In this document: piece by piece, positions 19,922 through 32,345 of the stretch
Layout of the letters: each line of letters begins with the position of its first letter
Numbering within the stretch: the stretch's first letter is position 1
Assembly (NCBI GenBank): GCA_964030785.1
Contig: OZ034968.1
Coordinates: 32,424,186 to 32,488,185, forward strand
DNA: 64,000 nucleotides
Source: Siderastrea siderea
Taxonomy: Eukaryota; Cnidaria; Anthozoa; Scleractinia; Rhizangiidae
Reading direction: 5' to 3'
Notes under the pieces: generated by a model
The model's database searches: none
Seen by the model: the letters and a program-made list of their open reading frames with translations, nothing else
Told to the model about the DNA's origin: nothing
Program-made: the position numbers and the translations under genes

Positions 19922-22900
19922 GTAAGTGTCTTTAAGATAGTATTCCAAAAAGTTATTTAATATATGGAAAATCAGGCCTGCTGAATCTGTTGCTAAGGGT
20001 GACTGCTGCATGGTTTTGGCCTGGCACTGGGGTTACCTCTGTAATATCCTAGTCTATTATATAATTATGCTTAAACTGTTAGTACCTGCTGCCGGCGGGC
20101 AAAGGTAAAGGTATTTAAAGTCTCTTAGAGCCAAGGAGGCCCGCATGGCCGGAGCTTATTCCGCTTTCTGTAGCATGAAGCAACTGAGAGTGTTGCTACT
20201 CCCCCGGGATAGGATGCTAGTCCATCGCAGGGTTACCCCGAGCAGTATGTTGCCGATACCCATTTATACACCTGGGTGGAGAGAGACAATGTGGGGTTAA
20301 GTTTCTTGTCTAAGGAAACAACACAGTGGCAGGGAATGGTCGTCGAACCACTGACTTTCAGATCTGAAGTCCAACCCGCTTAATACCCCTACAACACCGT
20401 GGCCCCAGGCAAAGAGGTGTGGTTAATTTTGTCAATCATTTTGGTCTGAACTGGTAATGTGTAATGTGCAAGAAATCAATGAATGAGGCCCTTTAAGGGA
20501 GTGCATTCATGTCCTGTCTAAATTTCTAAACTTGTTAAACATTTCATTCAGTATTTGGTCCACTGATGTTACTTAATCAGTAGTTGTGTTGTTTTGATTT
20601 GAATCAAAATAGTTAATTATCTTAATCAATCACGCTGTAGATTTCTTGTTGCATTCTCTCGTGGTCTCGTTCCAGGGGACTCAATTTCTTACTCTGTAAT
20701 TAAACGAATATTTTAGCTCAAATGTGTCTTTCATTGATTAATGTTGCTAATAATTATGCCGCCCTCTCCCAGAAGACGGCTCATGATATCACTTGAACTT
20801 CCCAAGAAAAAAAAATTGAAATATATCTCACCATCGAGATGCTTTAATTCTATATACAAGCTTGCTTGATTGTATGATACACAAAATTAAAATGATATTG
20901 TATGTATGTTTGATGAACAGTGTGACTGGAATCTAATGTACCATAAATACTCGTCCCCCCCCCTCAAATATGCGCCCCCTTCAAATAAGTGCCTCAGTGT
21001 TATCCAAAGTTTGAAATAAGCACCCCCCCTCCCCTCCCCTTTTTTTTGAGACAACAAAGGTTGAAACTGTAGATCTTAATCACTTGTGTGGCATTTTTTT
21101 TACAATTATTGATATTACTGTTCACTACATCACTGCTGTGCAACAAACCAGTTTGTTTTCTTTTAGATTGCATCTTACAATTTCCAGATCCATGTATTGG
21201 CATAGTTCCTTTACGTGTAAGATCTCTTCTATCACTTGACTTGCAAATTGCTGGCTCTTTGTGAAAGCCGTGAATTTTCTGGGGAACACAAGGCCATTCT
21301 CTAGTTGACATGAACCAGGATGAGGATCTAATCGAAATAATGTCTAAAATGTATGTTTGGTGAACTAGTTACCATGACTACCATTATAGTGATACAAATA
21401 GATTCGCATTTATTAGCATGTTTCAGTTTGTGAACATTTATGTACTACTATATGAACAACTTTGTATTTCAATACTCAGGTTACGTGTTTACACACTAAT
21501 GTTATATGGTGTATTTGAATATATTTATAAGTGCCCCCCCCTCAAATAAGCACCTCCCCCCCCCACGTTATCCTAAATTTGAAACAAGTGCCCCGGGTAC
21601 TAATTTGAGGACTTATGGTATTTATTTAATTGTTCAATTTTGGTGTAAAAGGTATTAGGTAGTTATGTTTTGCAGATTGTTATGTTCTTCCAGAAAATAT
21701 CCATACCCTGCAACCGCTGGGTTTTTTGGTTTAACCCCCCCCCCCCCCCCCACTTCTCCAATAATTCTAGTTCAGCTTCATACTTTCCTTTACAAATTAA
21801 TTTTGTCTTTAGAGACTGGCCCTCATGGTGTGTATGGATATTTCTTGGAACTGCTCATTTTCTGAGGCTCATTAATTTTGGGGTGGGCATTTGCTGAGAA
21901 CCATCAAATAAGTAACATAGCTTCATTCAGAGGATCAGTACTCTTGGAACTTTATGGGTACAACTTGATATAATAATTACTCTTTCAAAGTAAACACAGT
22001 ACATATTTCAAAGTGTGCAACCCACTGCACCAAATTAAGGCCATTATTATTAATGTAGGGACAGGAGTGGGCCAGAGTCTCAACTTTCAATCAGAGGGGA
22101 GACTTAACAGCACGGATCAGAAAATGAATGTAATTAATAGTATATTTTTTTGCTTTGCAGATTGATTCTGTTTTTGAGACATATGACAACTTTTTTAACT
22201 TGAGCACTGATGTGAAACAGAAGCATGCAAAGAAAACAGGAACGACTAAAAATGGTTGGGATGAGCTTGAAAGAGAAAAGTATGTGTACAGCACATTAGC
22301 CTCTACAATTTTGGCCTCTATAAATGTTACTAAGCCTATGAACTCTCCTTTGTGTGATTGCTACACTCACACTTCAAAGTGGTTAAGTAAGAATGATAGA
22401 TACAGTCATACTGTCCCATAGCTAATATAGGCACTAGGTTACTTCCTCTTTGATTATTAGTCAGTTGTTCGAGGCCCTGAGTCCCTGCCATCGTGTTGTT
22501 TCCTTAGACAAGAGAGGTTACCTCACTTTGTCTCTCGTCACCCAAGAGAATATCCATACCCATATTATGGGTACCGAAGAATTACTGCTGGGGCTAACCC
22601 TGCGATGGACTAGCATGCCATCCATGGGGGGGGGGGGGGGGGGAGGAGGGGGTGGGGTAACAATACTCCCAAATGCTTCATGCCACAGAAACTGGGATAA
22701 GCTCAGGCCATGTGGGCCTCCTTGGCTCTTGTACAACTCTACCGTTATCCTTGGTAGTTACTAAGTGGTAACCTCCAAATAATAACCTACAGGGCTTAAG
22801 TCTCACATAAGGCTGTAAGCCCTTATAAAGTGTGTAATTACAAGTAATTGCTACAAGGGTAATGCCCCTGCAACAGGTACAGGGATACTCCAATAAAGTG

Positions 22901-25892
22901 CATAGGGATTAACCCAAAAATACTGGTAAGGGGTAGTCTCATTTACATATAAGAGCTATATAAGGGTTAGTCCCATGTACAAAAACTAATAACAGGGGTG
23001 TATTAGTCCCATATAATGCAGGGTATGTTTAGGCAAATCTAATTGACAGATAATGGGGGTAGCAATTACGTCCACAGATAAAAAATACCCTGCATTATCT
23101 CTCCCCCAGCCTTAAAGTAAATTTACTGAAGTGTTTTTGTTTGTTTGTTTTTTTGTTTTTTTTTTGTTGTTTTTTTTCATGATAACAATTCATTACAAAC
23201 TTTTTGCATTTAACAGCACTAATTTACAGAGACCTGGAGATCTCAAAGAGTCCTTTGATTTTTCTGTACTTGAGGATGAGAACTTTGTAAGTTTTGTTAC
23301 TATAATTAACACATTTTGAGTTTGTTAATTTCAATGATAATAATGTAATAGTGAAAGATGTAACATTTTAGAGAAAACTGTGAACAATGAAAGATGAGAA
23401 AATGACAAGGATGAGAAATTTTTTGAATCACTGGTGAAATGGCCTGTATGTTAATTTAATTTGCTTAAAAAGTTATCTACTAACACAGGGTTTACCTTCA
23501 AAAAAGGCAGCAGGCTGTACAACTGCCAAAAGTACAGTTAAGCATCATTTAATAAACCAACTTGGACCTTACAGAGGGGGCAAAAGTAAAATAATAAATT
23601 GGTCTAATATTCTCATTTAATTTCCGTGGGAATTGATGGGGCAGAGGGAAGGGGCTCTGGGCTCTGGCTCCAAACCTTGGCTGTAACTGAAAATATATCA
23701 ATAATGTATGATTTCATGTTTTTTTTAAATTTTATTTTATTTGTTTTATCTTTGACTAATCACAGAAATCTGTTATTGACAGGAATGGCCAAACTATGAA
23801 GTACCAAACTTCCAAAGCACTGTGCGGACAATTTATCAGTACATGACAAACCTTGGTGATAGGATGCTATCTGTCATGGCTATTGGTCTTCAGTTGGTAG
23901 GAAAATTTTTAGCAAGGCCCTGTGATACACACCAGTGTTTAGGCATGTATCCAGTATGTGAGAAAACAGGTTTAATATCATTCAGTTGTAAGGTAAAGGT
24001 AGTGCATGGCTCAATAGACTACTGCAAACACTCAGAAGGTGGAAGCTCATCTTGGGGGATTTGAGGGCAATGCTCCAACCCAAGCCCCTAGAAAAATTTG
24101 AAAGAATGGAGCTGGTGGATTGTTACCTAAAGTACACAGTTAAATTGCGTTTTAAAATTATAATTAATCCTTCCAAAATTGTTGTGTCTCTGGGAATTTT
24201 CCATGAACACTGCAGATATTATATTCCTCTAAAATGGCACCTTAGTTTCCTTACTTTGTTCGCCAACTTTCCTTTCCTTTCCTTTCCTTTCCTTCCCTTG
24301 GTGTAATACAAGCATAAAACATTCTTGATTTTCTGTTTTATTGATTAACTAACTGATTATTATAACTAATTAATTAATTTCTTTCTTTTTTGTTAAATAG
24401 GATCCCAATACTTTTGTCTCTGCTTTTGAAAAGAGGGGCACTTCACTGGGTGGGGCCCAGTTGAGATATAATTACTACCCAATGATACCTGATATCAGTA
24501 AAATCAAGCCAGGTCAGATTCGCTGTGGAGAGCACACAGATTATGGTGGAATAACACTGCTAATTCAAGATGATGTGGGTGGATTAGAGGTGAGTGAAGG
24601 TGTTCTGATGGCCTTGACTTGATTCATTATTGCACAGAACATAATATATTTTTCACTTAAAAATGCAAAGATTCATAGTATTGTGAGTTGACTGAAAACA
24701 GCATTAATAACATTTATACTGCTTATCATTATACTTGATTGTCTTGACTTGAATTCTATTTTGGTCAAGTTTATTTGCACACACAAGACTACTAAGTGAG
24801 GTCAGTAGTTATTAAATAAATAAAAAGAAATTTGTGTAGTACTATTATCTAAGTGCATTACGTGTACAGCAAGTTTGCAATTACAGTCATTCTAAAATGA
24901 TGAATGAAAAGCCGAATGGAACTGAGATATCTGCAAGCATAAGCTGTGGTAATCAAATCTTTCACTTCTTTGTTCCATCTACCCAGAATGGGAGCAACTA
25001 CACATCCTTCAGTTCACACCGATTACTTAATATTTATTGGTCTTATTAGGTTACCAATGTTGATGGCCAATTTGTACCTGCCACACCCATGAAAGGAACA
25101 GTGTTGGTCAATATTGATGACCTGATGCAGAGATGGACGTCCGACAGATTAAAGTCTGTGGTATGTTGTACTACTCTTATTTAATTAATTAATTCAGTTG
25201 TAGGGCTTAATTGGTAGAAAAAGGGCATTTTCAAATTAAGTGAAAATTATTTTGGCCTTGAAATCCAAATTGAACCAATTAAGTAACTCTACTTTGCCAA
25301 GCCACAGGCTGTTCATCATGCAAGAAACACAGTTCCATGTTTATTTCTTAAATAGAGGAGTTATACTTGAAAAATTATCCTATTACTTTTGCTGAAAACT
25401 GAAGCAAATGAAACAACAAAAAAGGAGCTTATGCTTGGTTGATTTCTTTTGTTTTAAGTCAAACAGATTACTGCCGTTTAAAAAAAAAAAGCCTTCAAAG
25501 TCTTCACAATTCAGGGCAGCCTGGCCCAAATGAAGTAAAACCTGAATATTTTAAATTCTTTGAAATTTTCATAAGTTCGAAAATTGAAATAAATTTCAGA
25601 GAAGTTGATAAACAGCATTGATAGCAAGATCTGTTTTCCCTTTGTTTTGAGCTGAAAATTGTTGATGGCATTGTATCATGCATTTTCCTTCCTTTGTACT
25701 GTTCATCAGGTCCATCGGGTGCTGATTCCTGAGGAGGAAATTAAGCGCCGCATTCCTCGTCGCTCATTGGTGTTTTTTTATGGCCCTGATGATGATGTTA
25801 TTGTCACTTGCTTGGATGGTTCTAACAAATATCCACCAATCAGGGCAAGGGATTGGACTTATCATCAACTACATTCAACTTACAAGTTTTGA
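19745..25892 (+). CDS. Fe(II)/2-oxoglutarate-dependent oxygenase, isopenicillin-N-synthase-like (copy A)
   Basis: Seven exons: 19745-19921, 22161-22279, 23217-23286, 23783-23896, 24401-24589, 25050-25160 and 25710-25892, giving 320 aa. All introns are GT-AG and all phases join. Residues 7-57 (IPVVDFS...IGFVYITNHGIP) are the DIOX_N domain. The jelly-roll core follows, with the iron ligands His205 and Asp207 (GEHTDYGG) and His262 (VHRVL). Arg277 and Ser279 (RRSLVFF) match the R-x-S motif that holds the co-substrate. There is no signal peptide, so it should be cytosolic. Full length is typical of this family. The substrate cannot be read from sequence. SINE-like and MITE repeats sit in introns 1 and 2. 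A convergent paralogue occupies 44211-60544. Confidence 0.92.
20110..20405 (+). repeat. SINE-like repeat in intron 1
   Basis: Carries AGGATGCTAGTCCATCGCAG, a TACACCTGGGTGGAGAG segment and TTTCTTGTCTAAGG. The same order is found inverted near 22445-22625 and, diverged, at 58925-59110. It ends with a sequence resembling the 3' part of a tRNA-like box. Confidence 0.6.
20406..20938. other. intron 1 sequence, nothing further seen
   Basis: Ordinary AT-rich intron sequence between the SINE-like copy and the poly-C-bearing MITE. I see no coding frame or structured element. Confidence 0.4.
20941..21618. mobile_element. TA-flanked MITE with poly-C blocks
   Basis: Short ends CCATAAAT... and ...ACTTATGG are inverted, with TA on both outer sides (20939-20940, 21619-21620), as in Tc1/mariner insertions. 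The subterminal parts both carry CCCCTCAAATAAG-like blocks. The terminal repeat is short, so the boundary is tentative. Confidence 0.45.
21735..21753 (+). repeat. poly-C tract
   Basis: About 18 consecutive C in intron 1. Similar homopolymers occur at 22624-22643 (G), about 27581-27591 (C) and 59163-59181 (G). Confidence 0.8.
22161..22279 (+). CDS. oxygenase A exon 2
   Basis: 119 nt between TTTGCAG and GTATGT, encoding IDSVFETYDNFFNLS... and ending in phase 2. It has the same length and phase as copy B exon 2. Confidence 0.9.
22445..22625 (-). repeat. SINE-like repeat, reverse copy, intron 2
   Basis: Reverse complement of the core of the 20110-20405 repeat (CCTGCGATGGACTAGCATGC and CCTTAGACAAGA). 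It abuts a run of G at 22624-22643. Confidence 0.6.
23217..23286 (+). CDS. oxygenase A exon 3
   Basis: 70 nt after CATTTAACAG. The first C completes the codon from exon 2; the exon reads TNLQRPGDLKESFDFS and ends ENF before GTAAGT. A nearby AG before AGACCT would break the frame, and copy B confirms the acceptor chosen. Confidence 0.88.
23783..23896 (+). CDS. oxygenase A exon 4
   Basis: 114 nt, phase 0 at both ends, encoding EWPNYEVPNFQ...VMAIGLQL, the helical region before the jelly roll. Confidence 0.9.
24270..24299 (+). repeat. CTTTC microsatellite
   Basis: About five copies of the pentamer CTTTC in intron 4. Confidence 0.8.
24401..24589 (+). CDS. oxygenase A exon 5 (HxD iron ligands)
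   Basis: 189 nt, phase 0, containing LGGAQLRYNYYPMIP and GEHTDYGGITLLIQDD. The His and Asp of HTD are the first two iron ligands. Confidence 0.92.
25050..25160 (+). CDS. oxygenase A exon 6
   Basis: 111 nt, phase 0, encoding VTNVDGQFVPATPMKG and LVNIDDLMQRWTSDRLKSV, the strand pair before the distal histidine. Confidence 0.92.
25710..25892 (+). CDS. oxygenase A exon 7 (distal His, RxS)
   Basis: 183 nt ending in TGA. It begins VHRVLIP with the third iron ligand and contains RRSLVFFYGPDDD. The C-terminus is HSTYKF. Confidence 0.92.
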   Translation, partial: VHRVLIPEEEIKRRIPRRSLVFFYGPDDDVIVTCLDGSNKYPPIRARDWTYHQLHSTYKF

Positions 25893-26151
25893 AAAAAAAA
25901 AGAATGACATAGGGAAACAACAACAACAACCCCGTCATCACAAACAAACTTGAATGTCAACAAACTGTTTCCATGCACAAGTTTAACAACGTCTCATGGC
26001 TTTTACAGACACGCAATATAACTGGTCCTAGACAATTTAGTAACTGTAGATCAGAATTTATAAAGACATGTTCTAACATTACTTTGCTTAATCATATTAA
26101 GCTAGTGAATTAGATAGTAAATTAATTAAAGGATTTTTTAGTTGAAACCAG

Positions 26152-26509
26152 GGTTTTCAATAGGAATCTGAGTAGGTGGCAAAATTTTAGGAGTAGGCGG
26201 AGAATGATTCTAGGGGGTCCAGGGGTATGCTCCACTGGAAAGTTTTGAAAATTTGGGCCGGTTACAATGCATTTCCTGCATTCTGGAGCAAGAATTGGGG
26301 TATTTGAACAGAACAGGAAACACAAATCGCCGCTGAAATTATTCAGAATTCAGGGAAGATTCTTTTGTTTTTCATGAAGAAATCTTTGCCGATTCATTCC
26401 TCGTTTTTCATGGCGAATGTTTCTCATGTTAGTCGTTAAATATGAGGTTAAGTTTCTCAATAAAATAGGCGGCGAGTTTCACCGGCTGCCGGCCCTCATT
26501 GAAAACCCT
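26152..26509. mobile_element. CAGGGTTTTCAAT MITE, copy 1
   Basis: Terminal inverted repeats CAGGGTTTTCAAT / ATTGAAAACCCTG, flanked by GAAAC on both sides. The interior matches 43519-43880 in the opposite orientation. Confidence 0.8.
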
Positions 26510-26692
26510 GGAAACAACACAATGAAATTATTAGAACTTTAGCTAGCAGTAGAAGTTAATACATGTATTAAAATGACATCAAAAGCAAGAAAACAGTCAT
26601 GTGTGAGCAAGACAGACTTCTGGTTTTACAGTCTCTGAATTTGGTTTGAGAAAGTGACCTAACTTTTTTTTGTTTTTCACAAATTAAGGCTT

Positions 26693-26820
26693 ACTGGCCA
26701 CCATAGAGAGATTCAAAGGACAGTTTGGAGCACTACCTAGTTGTCAAAGCAAATCAATTCACTCTGATGAAGGGCTAATGCTCAAACTGACAGCCTTTGA
26801 ATCTCGTTATGTTGGCCAGT
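26693..26820. repeat. 128-bp hairpin repeat
   Basis: ACTGGCCA...GAGATTCAAAGG at the left pairs with CCTTTGAATCTC...TGGCCAGT at the right. Near the right arm is TCTGATGAAGGGCTAATGCT, a motif repeated in variant form at about 27327-27360. Confidence 0.7.
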
Positions 26821-26895
26821 TTACATCAGTCATCAAATCAAAACAACCACATTGAAATACTTTTGACACTCGATTAAAAACTGCTCAAAAGGGCT

Positions 26896-27030
26896 CTCTC
26901 CATCGCAGAGGCTCCTGTTAGTAAACTAAACAACAGTGAAAGAAAAAAGAGGGAAGCAGGAGCACTGGAGAGAGAAAATGGGAGCACGGGGAATGGCACA
27001 ATTGTAGGAGGCCTCTGCGGAGGAGAGAGT
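26896..27030. mobile_element. 135-bp MITE with 10-bp target duplication
   Basis: The ends CTCTCCATCGCAGAGGC and GCCTCTGCGGAGGAGAGAG are inverted repeats. CAAAAGGGCT is present at 26886-26895 and again at 27031-27040. A 9-10 bp duplication suits Mutator-type mobilisation. Confidence 0.75.
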
Positions 27031-27040
27031 CAAAAGGGCT

Positions 27041-29831
27041 AAAGATTGCCGATTCAGTAATATGTCAGTTATTTTAACAATTTTAATCGTAAACCAATCT
27101 TATTCAGTAGATCCCTGCGGTCTTGAACTCTCAAGGGAAAGTAATGAAAAACTGTTTGAGATAGCTGGAGTTCAAGAAAGCAAATGTGGAGTCAAGTTAA
27201 TTACTTCCCTTCTCATGTTTAACAAAACTGAACCAATTATACAAATTTATCAGACATATCAGTGCTACTGTAGAATCCGTTCTATACTGGTCAGACTATG
27301 TATAACAATGGGGTTAGAGGGATTTGCTCTGATAAAGGGCTAATGATCGAAACGACGGCTTTCGATTTCCTGCCAGGAGAAAGGGGCGGAAGGTGTATGG
27401 GAGGAGGGAAAAGAGGGGGGCAAGAAGTAGGATTCCCAAGGTTGCAGAAAGTGGGGGAATATTATGCAACATGGCACATTATATTTTACAATCAGAAAAG
27501 CACAAAGTGGGGATAGCCAACCAAAATAGGGCACTAAGTGGGATTTAAGGGTATGCAAAGTGGGAAGTTTAAACACCCTCCCCCCCCCCCCACATTCCTG
27601 TCTCAGGGCAACATATTCTAAATCTCAAGATGGACTTAACAATTCCCTTTTCCTTGCAAGGAAAAATTGGTATGGGTTGCTGTAGGTTAAGACCAGTCTA
27701 TGATGCAAAAAATGCATTGCAGAGTTGAATACGGTACATTAATGTATATTATCATAATCTGATCGTAATCAACTTATTTTTAAACTAGATGATGAACAAT
27801 GTAAACCTTTAGTACATATCTGAACAGAAGGGACATGTGTAACATGCAGAGGTTTTACGCCTGTCAGAGAAGAAATAAAAAGAATGCCCAATGGGCACCT
27901 CATCCAGTCTTTATGCCCACCCCACCTCCCAATAAATATTAAACAAATGTTTTTGTCTCAAAATATCAGCCTGCATGATGCGAGATCTTAAAAATGGTGA
28001 CTCAGCATTTCTTCTTCCTGCTTCCTACCCCTATTACCGTGATACCGTGATTGCCAGACGTCACTCTTGATCTCCCACATCCCCGCTCCTCAAACGCATG
28101 TTGACCATCATTTCAAATCTGAGCTGCTTGACTTCATGATGTAAATTGTGACTATAGAGGGTTTTCAAGGTGGCCATGCTGTTGTTGGAGGTATAAAACA
28201 ATTAAAACTATTTGCATAATAACTTATAAAACACATCGCCCAGAATGCTATTGTCTTTTGCGACGTGTACTTACAGCGCCCGATTTCAGGACGCGCAGCA
28301 TAATAATTTGCATGTTCAGAACTAGTCGGCTGTGATTGGTCAGAAGACCTTGCCTTTGGGAATACCTCGGGTCTCTTCGCGATTCCACAGCTGTCAATCG
28401 AACGGTTGGCAGTGTGAAGCAAATTTCAAGGTGTGATTAAGTGAACAATTGGCCCTAGTTAGGCCGCGCTCTCTATTCAAAACTTTTAAATAGAAAGATT
28501 CGTCAAAGAGTTTGCGAGCAAATTTATAATGGACTGTCTAAACGTTACCTGAAATAGTTTATGCAAACCAAGCCGTTTTAAAGCGGTTCAGACGAGCGCG
28601 AAGCATTACCTGCCCGCCACGAGAGAAGCACCAAAAATTATTTCTCGCGCTTTGCAGGCATGGTATTCGCAAAAAAGAACCGGGCTGTCGGTATGTGTGT
28701 TGAGTAGCGAGCTTGAAGCACAAAAGGTTAGTCATGCGCGACTTATAGTATCCTGTGTCAACAGGTGTCTATTAAAATAATGCTTTTGCGTGAACAAAGC
28801 ATTTGAAAGGTTTTTATTTACGCCAATAATCATCTGGATCATACTAGAAAGGGGAATATGCTTTTATGCGTGGTCAATGTGTGCGAGGTGTTCGTTAAGC
28901 TGTTTATGATCGCAGTTATCGTGGAGACGTAACATCTGCATAACATACAGCGATTGCGAAAACACGTGTGTTTTTTTTATTTTTTTTTTGCGGAATTCTG
29001 GTGTTATCAGTTTGTCACACTTTACTAACTCACACCGTAATACAATGCTTAATTACCATGGCTTGCGCTCTATTGTTTATGGAGGTGGAGTTATGAATTC
29101 ATTAGAACACTCGCGGGAAGTTTAAAAGCGGTCAAATCAACTCCCGTGGGGGGCTCTGTGGGACATATTTGCATGTAAGTTCAGTTTTGCGGGAGTTGGT
29201 TTCAGAAAAGCTGAAATCGATAATACTTCTAACCGTCAGATTTGCTCGAAAACTCGGCAAGTGATTCTTTAAATGTCAAGCATAAATAGCCATATGAATG
29301 CTAACTTGCTTACATCTTATTTCCAGAGATTTTCAATCTAAAAGTATCGGTCCCATACAGACGGAGCGAGAAAATAGCTACATTTGCGGTCGAAAATGAC
29401 AATGCTTCCCAAACAGCTACACACGTAAAAACAGTCGCATTTGCTTTATTAACATCCCTTCTACAAAAGCCATATGAATGGTAACTAGTAAACCTAACCA
29501 TTTTCCCGTAAAATTAGAACTTCCAAGTGGTGCTGACCGGTTTTGCCCAACTTTCTTTGTTATTTTGTATACTTTCGCTAATGAGCTTTCAAATGTTCGC
29601 GCGAGAAAGGACGTAAAAGTCCCGGATGTGTCGCGGCATTCTGGGCGATGAGAATCTATTCCCCAAAGAAGAAACAAGTTATTGCCGCCGTGATGTCACG
29701 AGAAAACCATGTTTAGTATGACTCATTACATGTCCGCTAACTTAACTACGAAAGGTCACAGCTAAGGAAACAGGGACAATATTAAAAGTATCGTGAGGCG
29801 CAATTGAACAGTTTATGGTTCTATCAGTCAC
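27041..29831. other. non-coding stretch between oxygenase copies
   Basis: I find no supported gene. It holds purine-rich patches (27380-27430), a poly-C run near 27585 and a GC-richer stretch at 28260-28720. A short frame ATG...GTATGT at about 28659-28691 could be a tiny first exon, but I found nothing to join it to. Confidence 0.4.
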
Positions 29832-30000
29832 CTCCTGTGGAATTCCATGGTTCTTTAGCTACACAAATTAATTCGTACCAAATGCTTGATGTACTTGTTG
29901 AGCAAGATTCTTGAAAAGTGAATGTTTCACCTCAGAGGACCTTTGTGTTCTAAGCTCATTGCACTGTAATGACCTGCAGTCGATATCCTGATGCCGCCAT
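29832..30000 (-). pseudogene. decayed exon 1 of a third oxygenase copy
   Basis: From the minus-strand ATG at 30000 the DNA aligns base for base with exon 1 of the oxygenases: the GTGCAATGAGCTTAGA segment, then KNLAQQVHQAFGTN, stop, FV, stop, LKNHGIPQE, followed by a GT where the donor should be. Stops and small indels make it non-functional. It has the same strand as copy B. I did not find exons 2-7 of this copy downstream. Confidence 0.75.
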
Positions 30001-32338
30001 TTTGATTCACAGGTGCACGTGGGAGAACTGGAACGAGCTCTATTGATCAATCTTGTAAATCTCTTGACTTTCTAACTCACGAAGCCTGAGGACTCTGGGT
30101 ACGAGTTGAGATTTTTTGAGATTACTTAGAAACTTCCAGGATATTTAGAAAAGGTCTAGATATTAAGAGAAAATAGTGCACTTTTTTCAGCAGTTTCTTG
30201 GCGTTTAGAGCTGTTTTACTCAATTGAATGCCAACAGCAATCTGTTTTAGCAGTTTGCAAGGGAGGCCTTGCATACGGGAACTGCGCCCGCGATACGAGC
30301 GGCAGTCAAAACTGCGGTGTGGGGCCGTGGTGTCCTTGTCCTGTTTGTGCTCTGCGAAATGCGCTGGGTCCTCGTTTCCGGTTACGGTTCAGAATGTTAC
30401 GACTGAAAACAGAGGAAACAGCTGAGGAAACTCCAGTATTTTGTGTTTGTAAGCAAAAGCAAGGGTTTATATTGACTGAAGCTATACAGGGTTCTCGATC
30501 CATTCAAACAAACCCAGAAAGGCAGGGTATTTTCCAATAATATTGTATTGTTGCGCTTGCAAGAAAGGGAAAAATTAGTAGGAAGACCGAAGCCGCTAGC
30601 GTTTGTCTTGTGTGGATTAAAAGTGTGCATTGCTTAAAGTGTAAGAAGGAGCGACAAGACGATGACTAAAACCGTCTAAAATCGTAATATTACACCATAA
30701 TTTATTCCTTATATCGAAAGAGTTGACTCGAGCTGCTCTACTTCCAGCGGGCCCCACTGGGATCAGACTCGGAGAAACAACAACGCACGCCATCAAGAGA
30801 GCTACAAAACTGCTAATTCCAGTAAGTCTCTTAGCGGTTTTCTATGATCTTCAAAACAGAAGTTGAAGTGACATTAGCATCATTACAAGTTGAATGGCGT
30901 TACGAGTGCTTGTTGAGGAAGAAAAAATTATCACACTCTCCCATTCTCTGATTTAAGCCGCCCAAGTTTCTAAAAGAACGTTTACATAGCTTTAATAATG
31001 CAACTACCACCCGGGCTCCCCCCAAGAAATAAGCTGATACTAAACAGCCGGATCATAAATTTTTTAGTTGGTTTCTGAAGAACAACTTCATCTCTTAGAG
31101 TCGCCTGAGATTATCAGTTCTTCCTTTTTGCAACGAATCCGACGTAATGCAAAGTTTTATAATTCCAAATCTCTTTCGGTACTGCGGACTCATGCAGGAC
31201 CGCTGTGCTCTTTTAAAATTACTTTCACTTCTCCTTTTTGAATAAACTTCTCCTGCCTGAATCCTAGAGTAGTTCTCAAATTTGTTCCTTTTACATGTAA
31301 TTATAACAATTTAAATGTTCTTGACATTTCGTGAGAAATTCGACATTTTCCTCTCTTTGCTCTCTGTCTGTAAAAGTCGATTGATTGCAAGTTTTGAAGG
31401 ATACCTAATCTGGCGTGGAAATTGAAGCGAGAAAAAATAGACATATTAATATCTGATTATTAATAAATAAACTTTGTTCCTGCAATTACCGTTCCAATTC
31501 AGTTAGTCAAGTTAATTATCCACTCAGAAAGAAGGACTAGATAATAATTATTTTGACTTTCCGTGGTGGATACGGCAAGCGAAAGTGTCGTTTCCCCGTC
31601 GATCTGCATGTGTTTTGCTTGGCCTGAATTTCAGGTGAGTTATGACTTTTGAGAAGAAAAGTAAATTTTCTGCAGCTTTTGACTACGAGTTTTTCGCTGT
31701 TACGATGACACAAGGAAGCTCCAAATTCCAAAAAAGGCCCTTTCGTTCGGGAAATTATACAAACTTGCCCATTTCCAATTTGAAGCATCAGCTGTGTAGC
31801 ACAACCATACAACGACCGTAGATCAAATTTGTCAAACATTCATGATGTATCTCTGATCTGATGAACAGAACATTTTTCCCTAACCTATAAGACCAATCTC
31901 GTTGACAGCAGGCAATCACTGCTACAGGCACAGCTGGAAGTTGGTGTGAATTAAAACCATACATGAAGTACACGATGAAAACAAGTCTGAAGTGACCGAA
32001 GATCATGGCTTTACAAGGACAGAAGACGGATTGTACTCGACGCTACTTGGAGCCACTCAGTTAGCTGACAGCCATGTGATAAACGATGCCAAGGAGAGTG
32101 AAAGAGATGTGAAGTTTCTCGTGAAATATTATATTCAGTAGAACAAGAGGAAAACTTTTACAACCTCCTTCGCATTCAAGTCCAGCTAGCGAAGTCTCCC
32201 GCCGCAGAAAAAAAGTTTTTAATCGATTCTGGTTACACATCCAGCCCATATAATTGCAAACAGTTGTGACTTAAATAAATTGAAGTAAGGCAAGCGGTTA
32301 ATTTGAAGAAAACGCTGAAATAAAACCGCATTTCCACA
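30001..32338. other. non-coding, no gene supported
   Basis: About 2.3 kb without a credible coding frame. A possible untranslated exon ends at 30830 before GTAAGTCTC, but its frames are closed. The rest is AT-rich unique-looking sequence. Confidence 0.4.
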
Positions 32339-32345
32339 GTATAAA

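Noticed and set aside
22518..22736. Poly-Pro or poly-Gly frames
   Set aside because: Caused by the G homopolymer at 22624-22643.
26760..26800. Hammerhead ribozyme core (CTGATGA ... AAAC)
   Set aside because: The G before AAA is missing here, an extra A spoils helix II, and the strand pairs instead with the left arm of the 128-bp hairpin. The variant at 27327 has GAAAC but CTGATAA.
28659..28691. Possible first exon MVFAKKNRAV with a GTATGT donor
   Set aside because: Plausible splice site, but no downstream exon in a matching phase was found.
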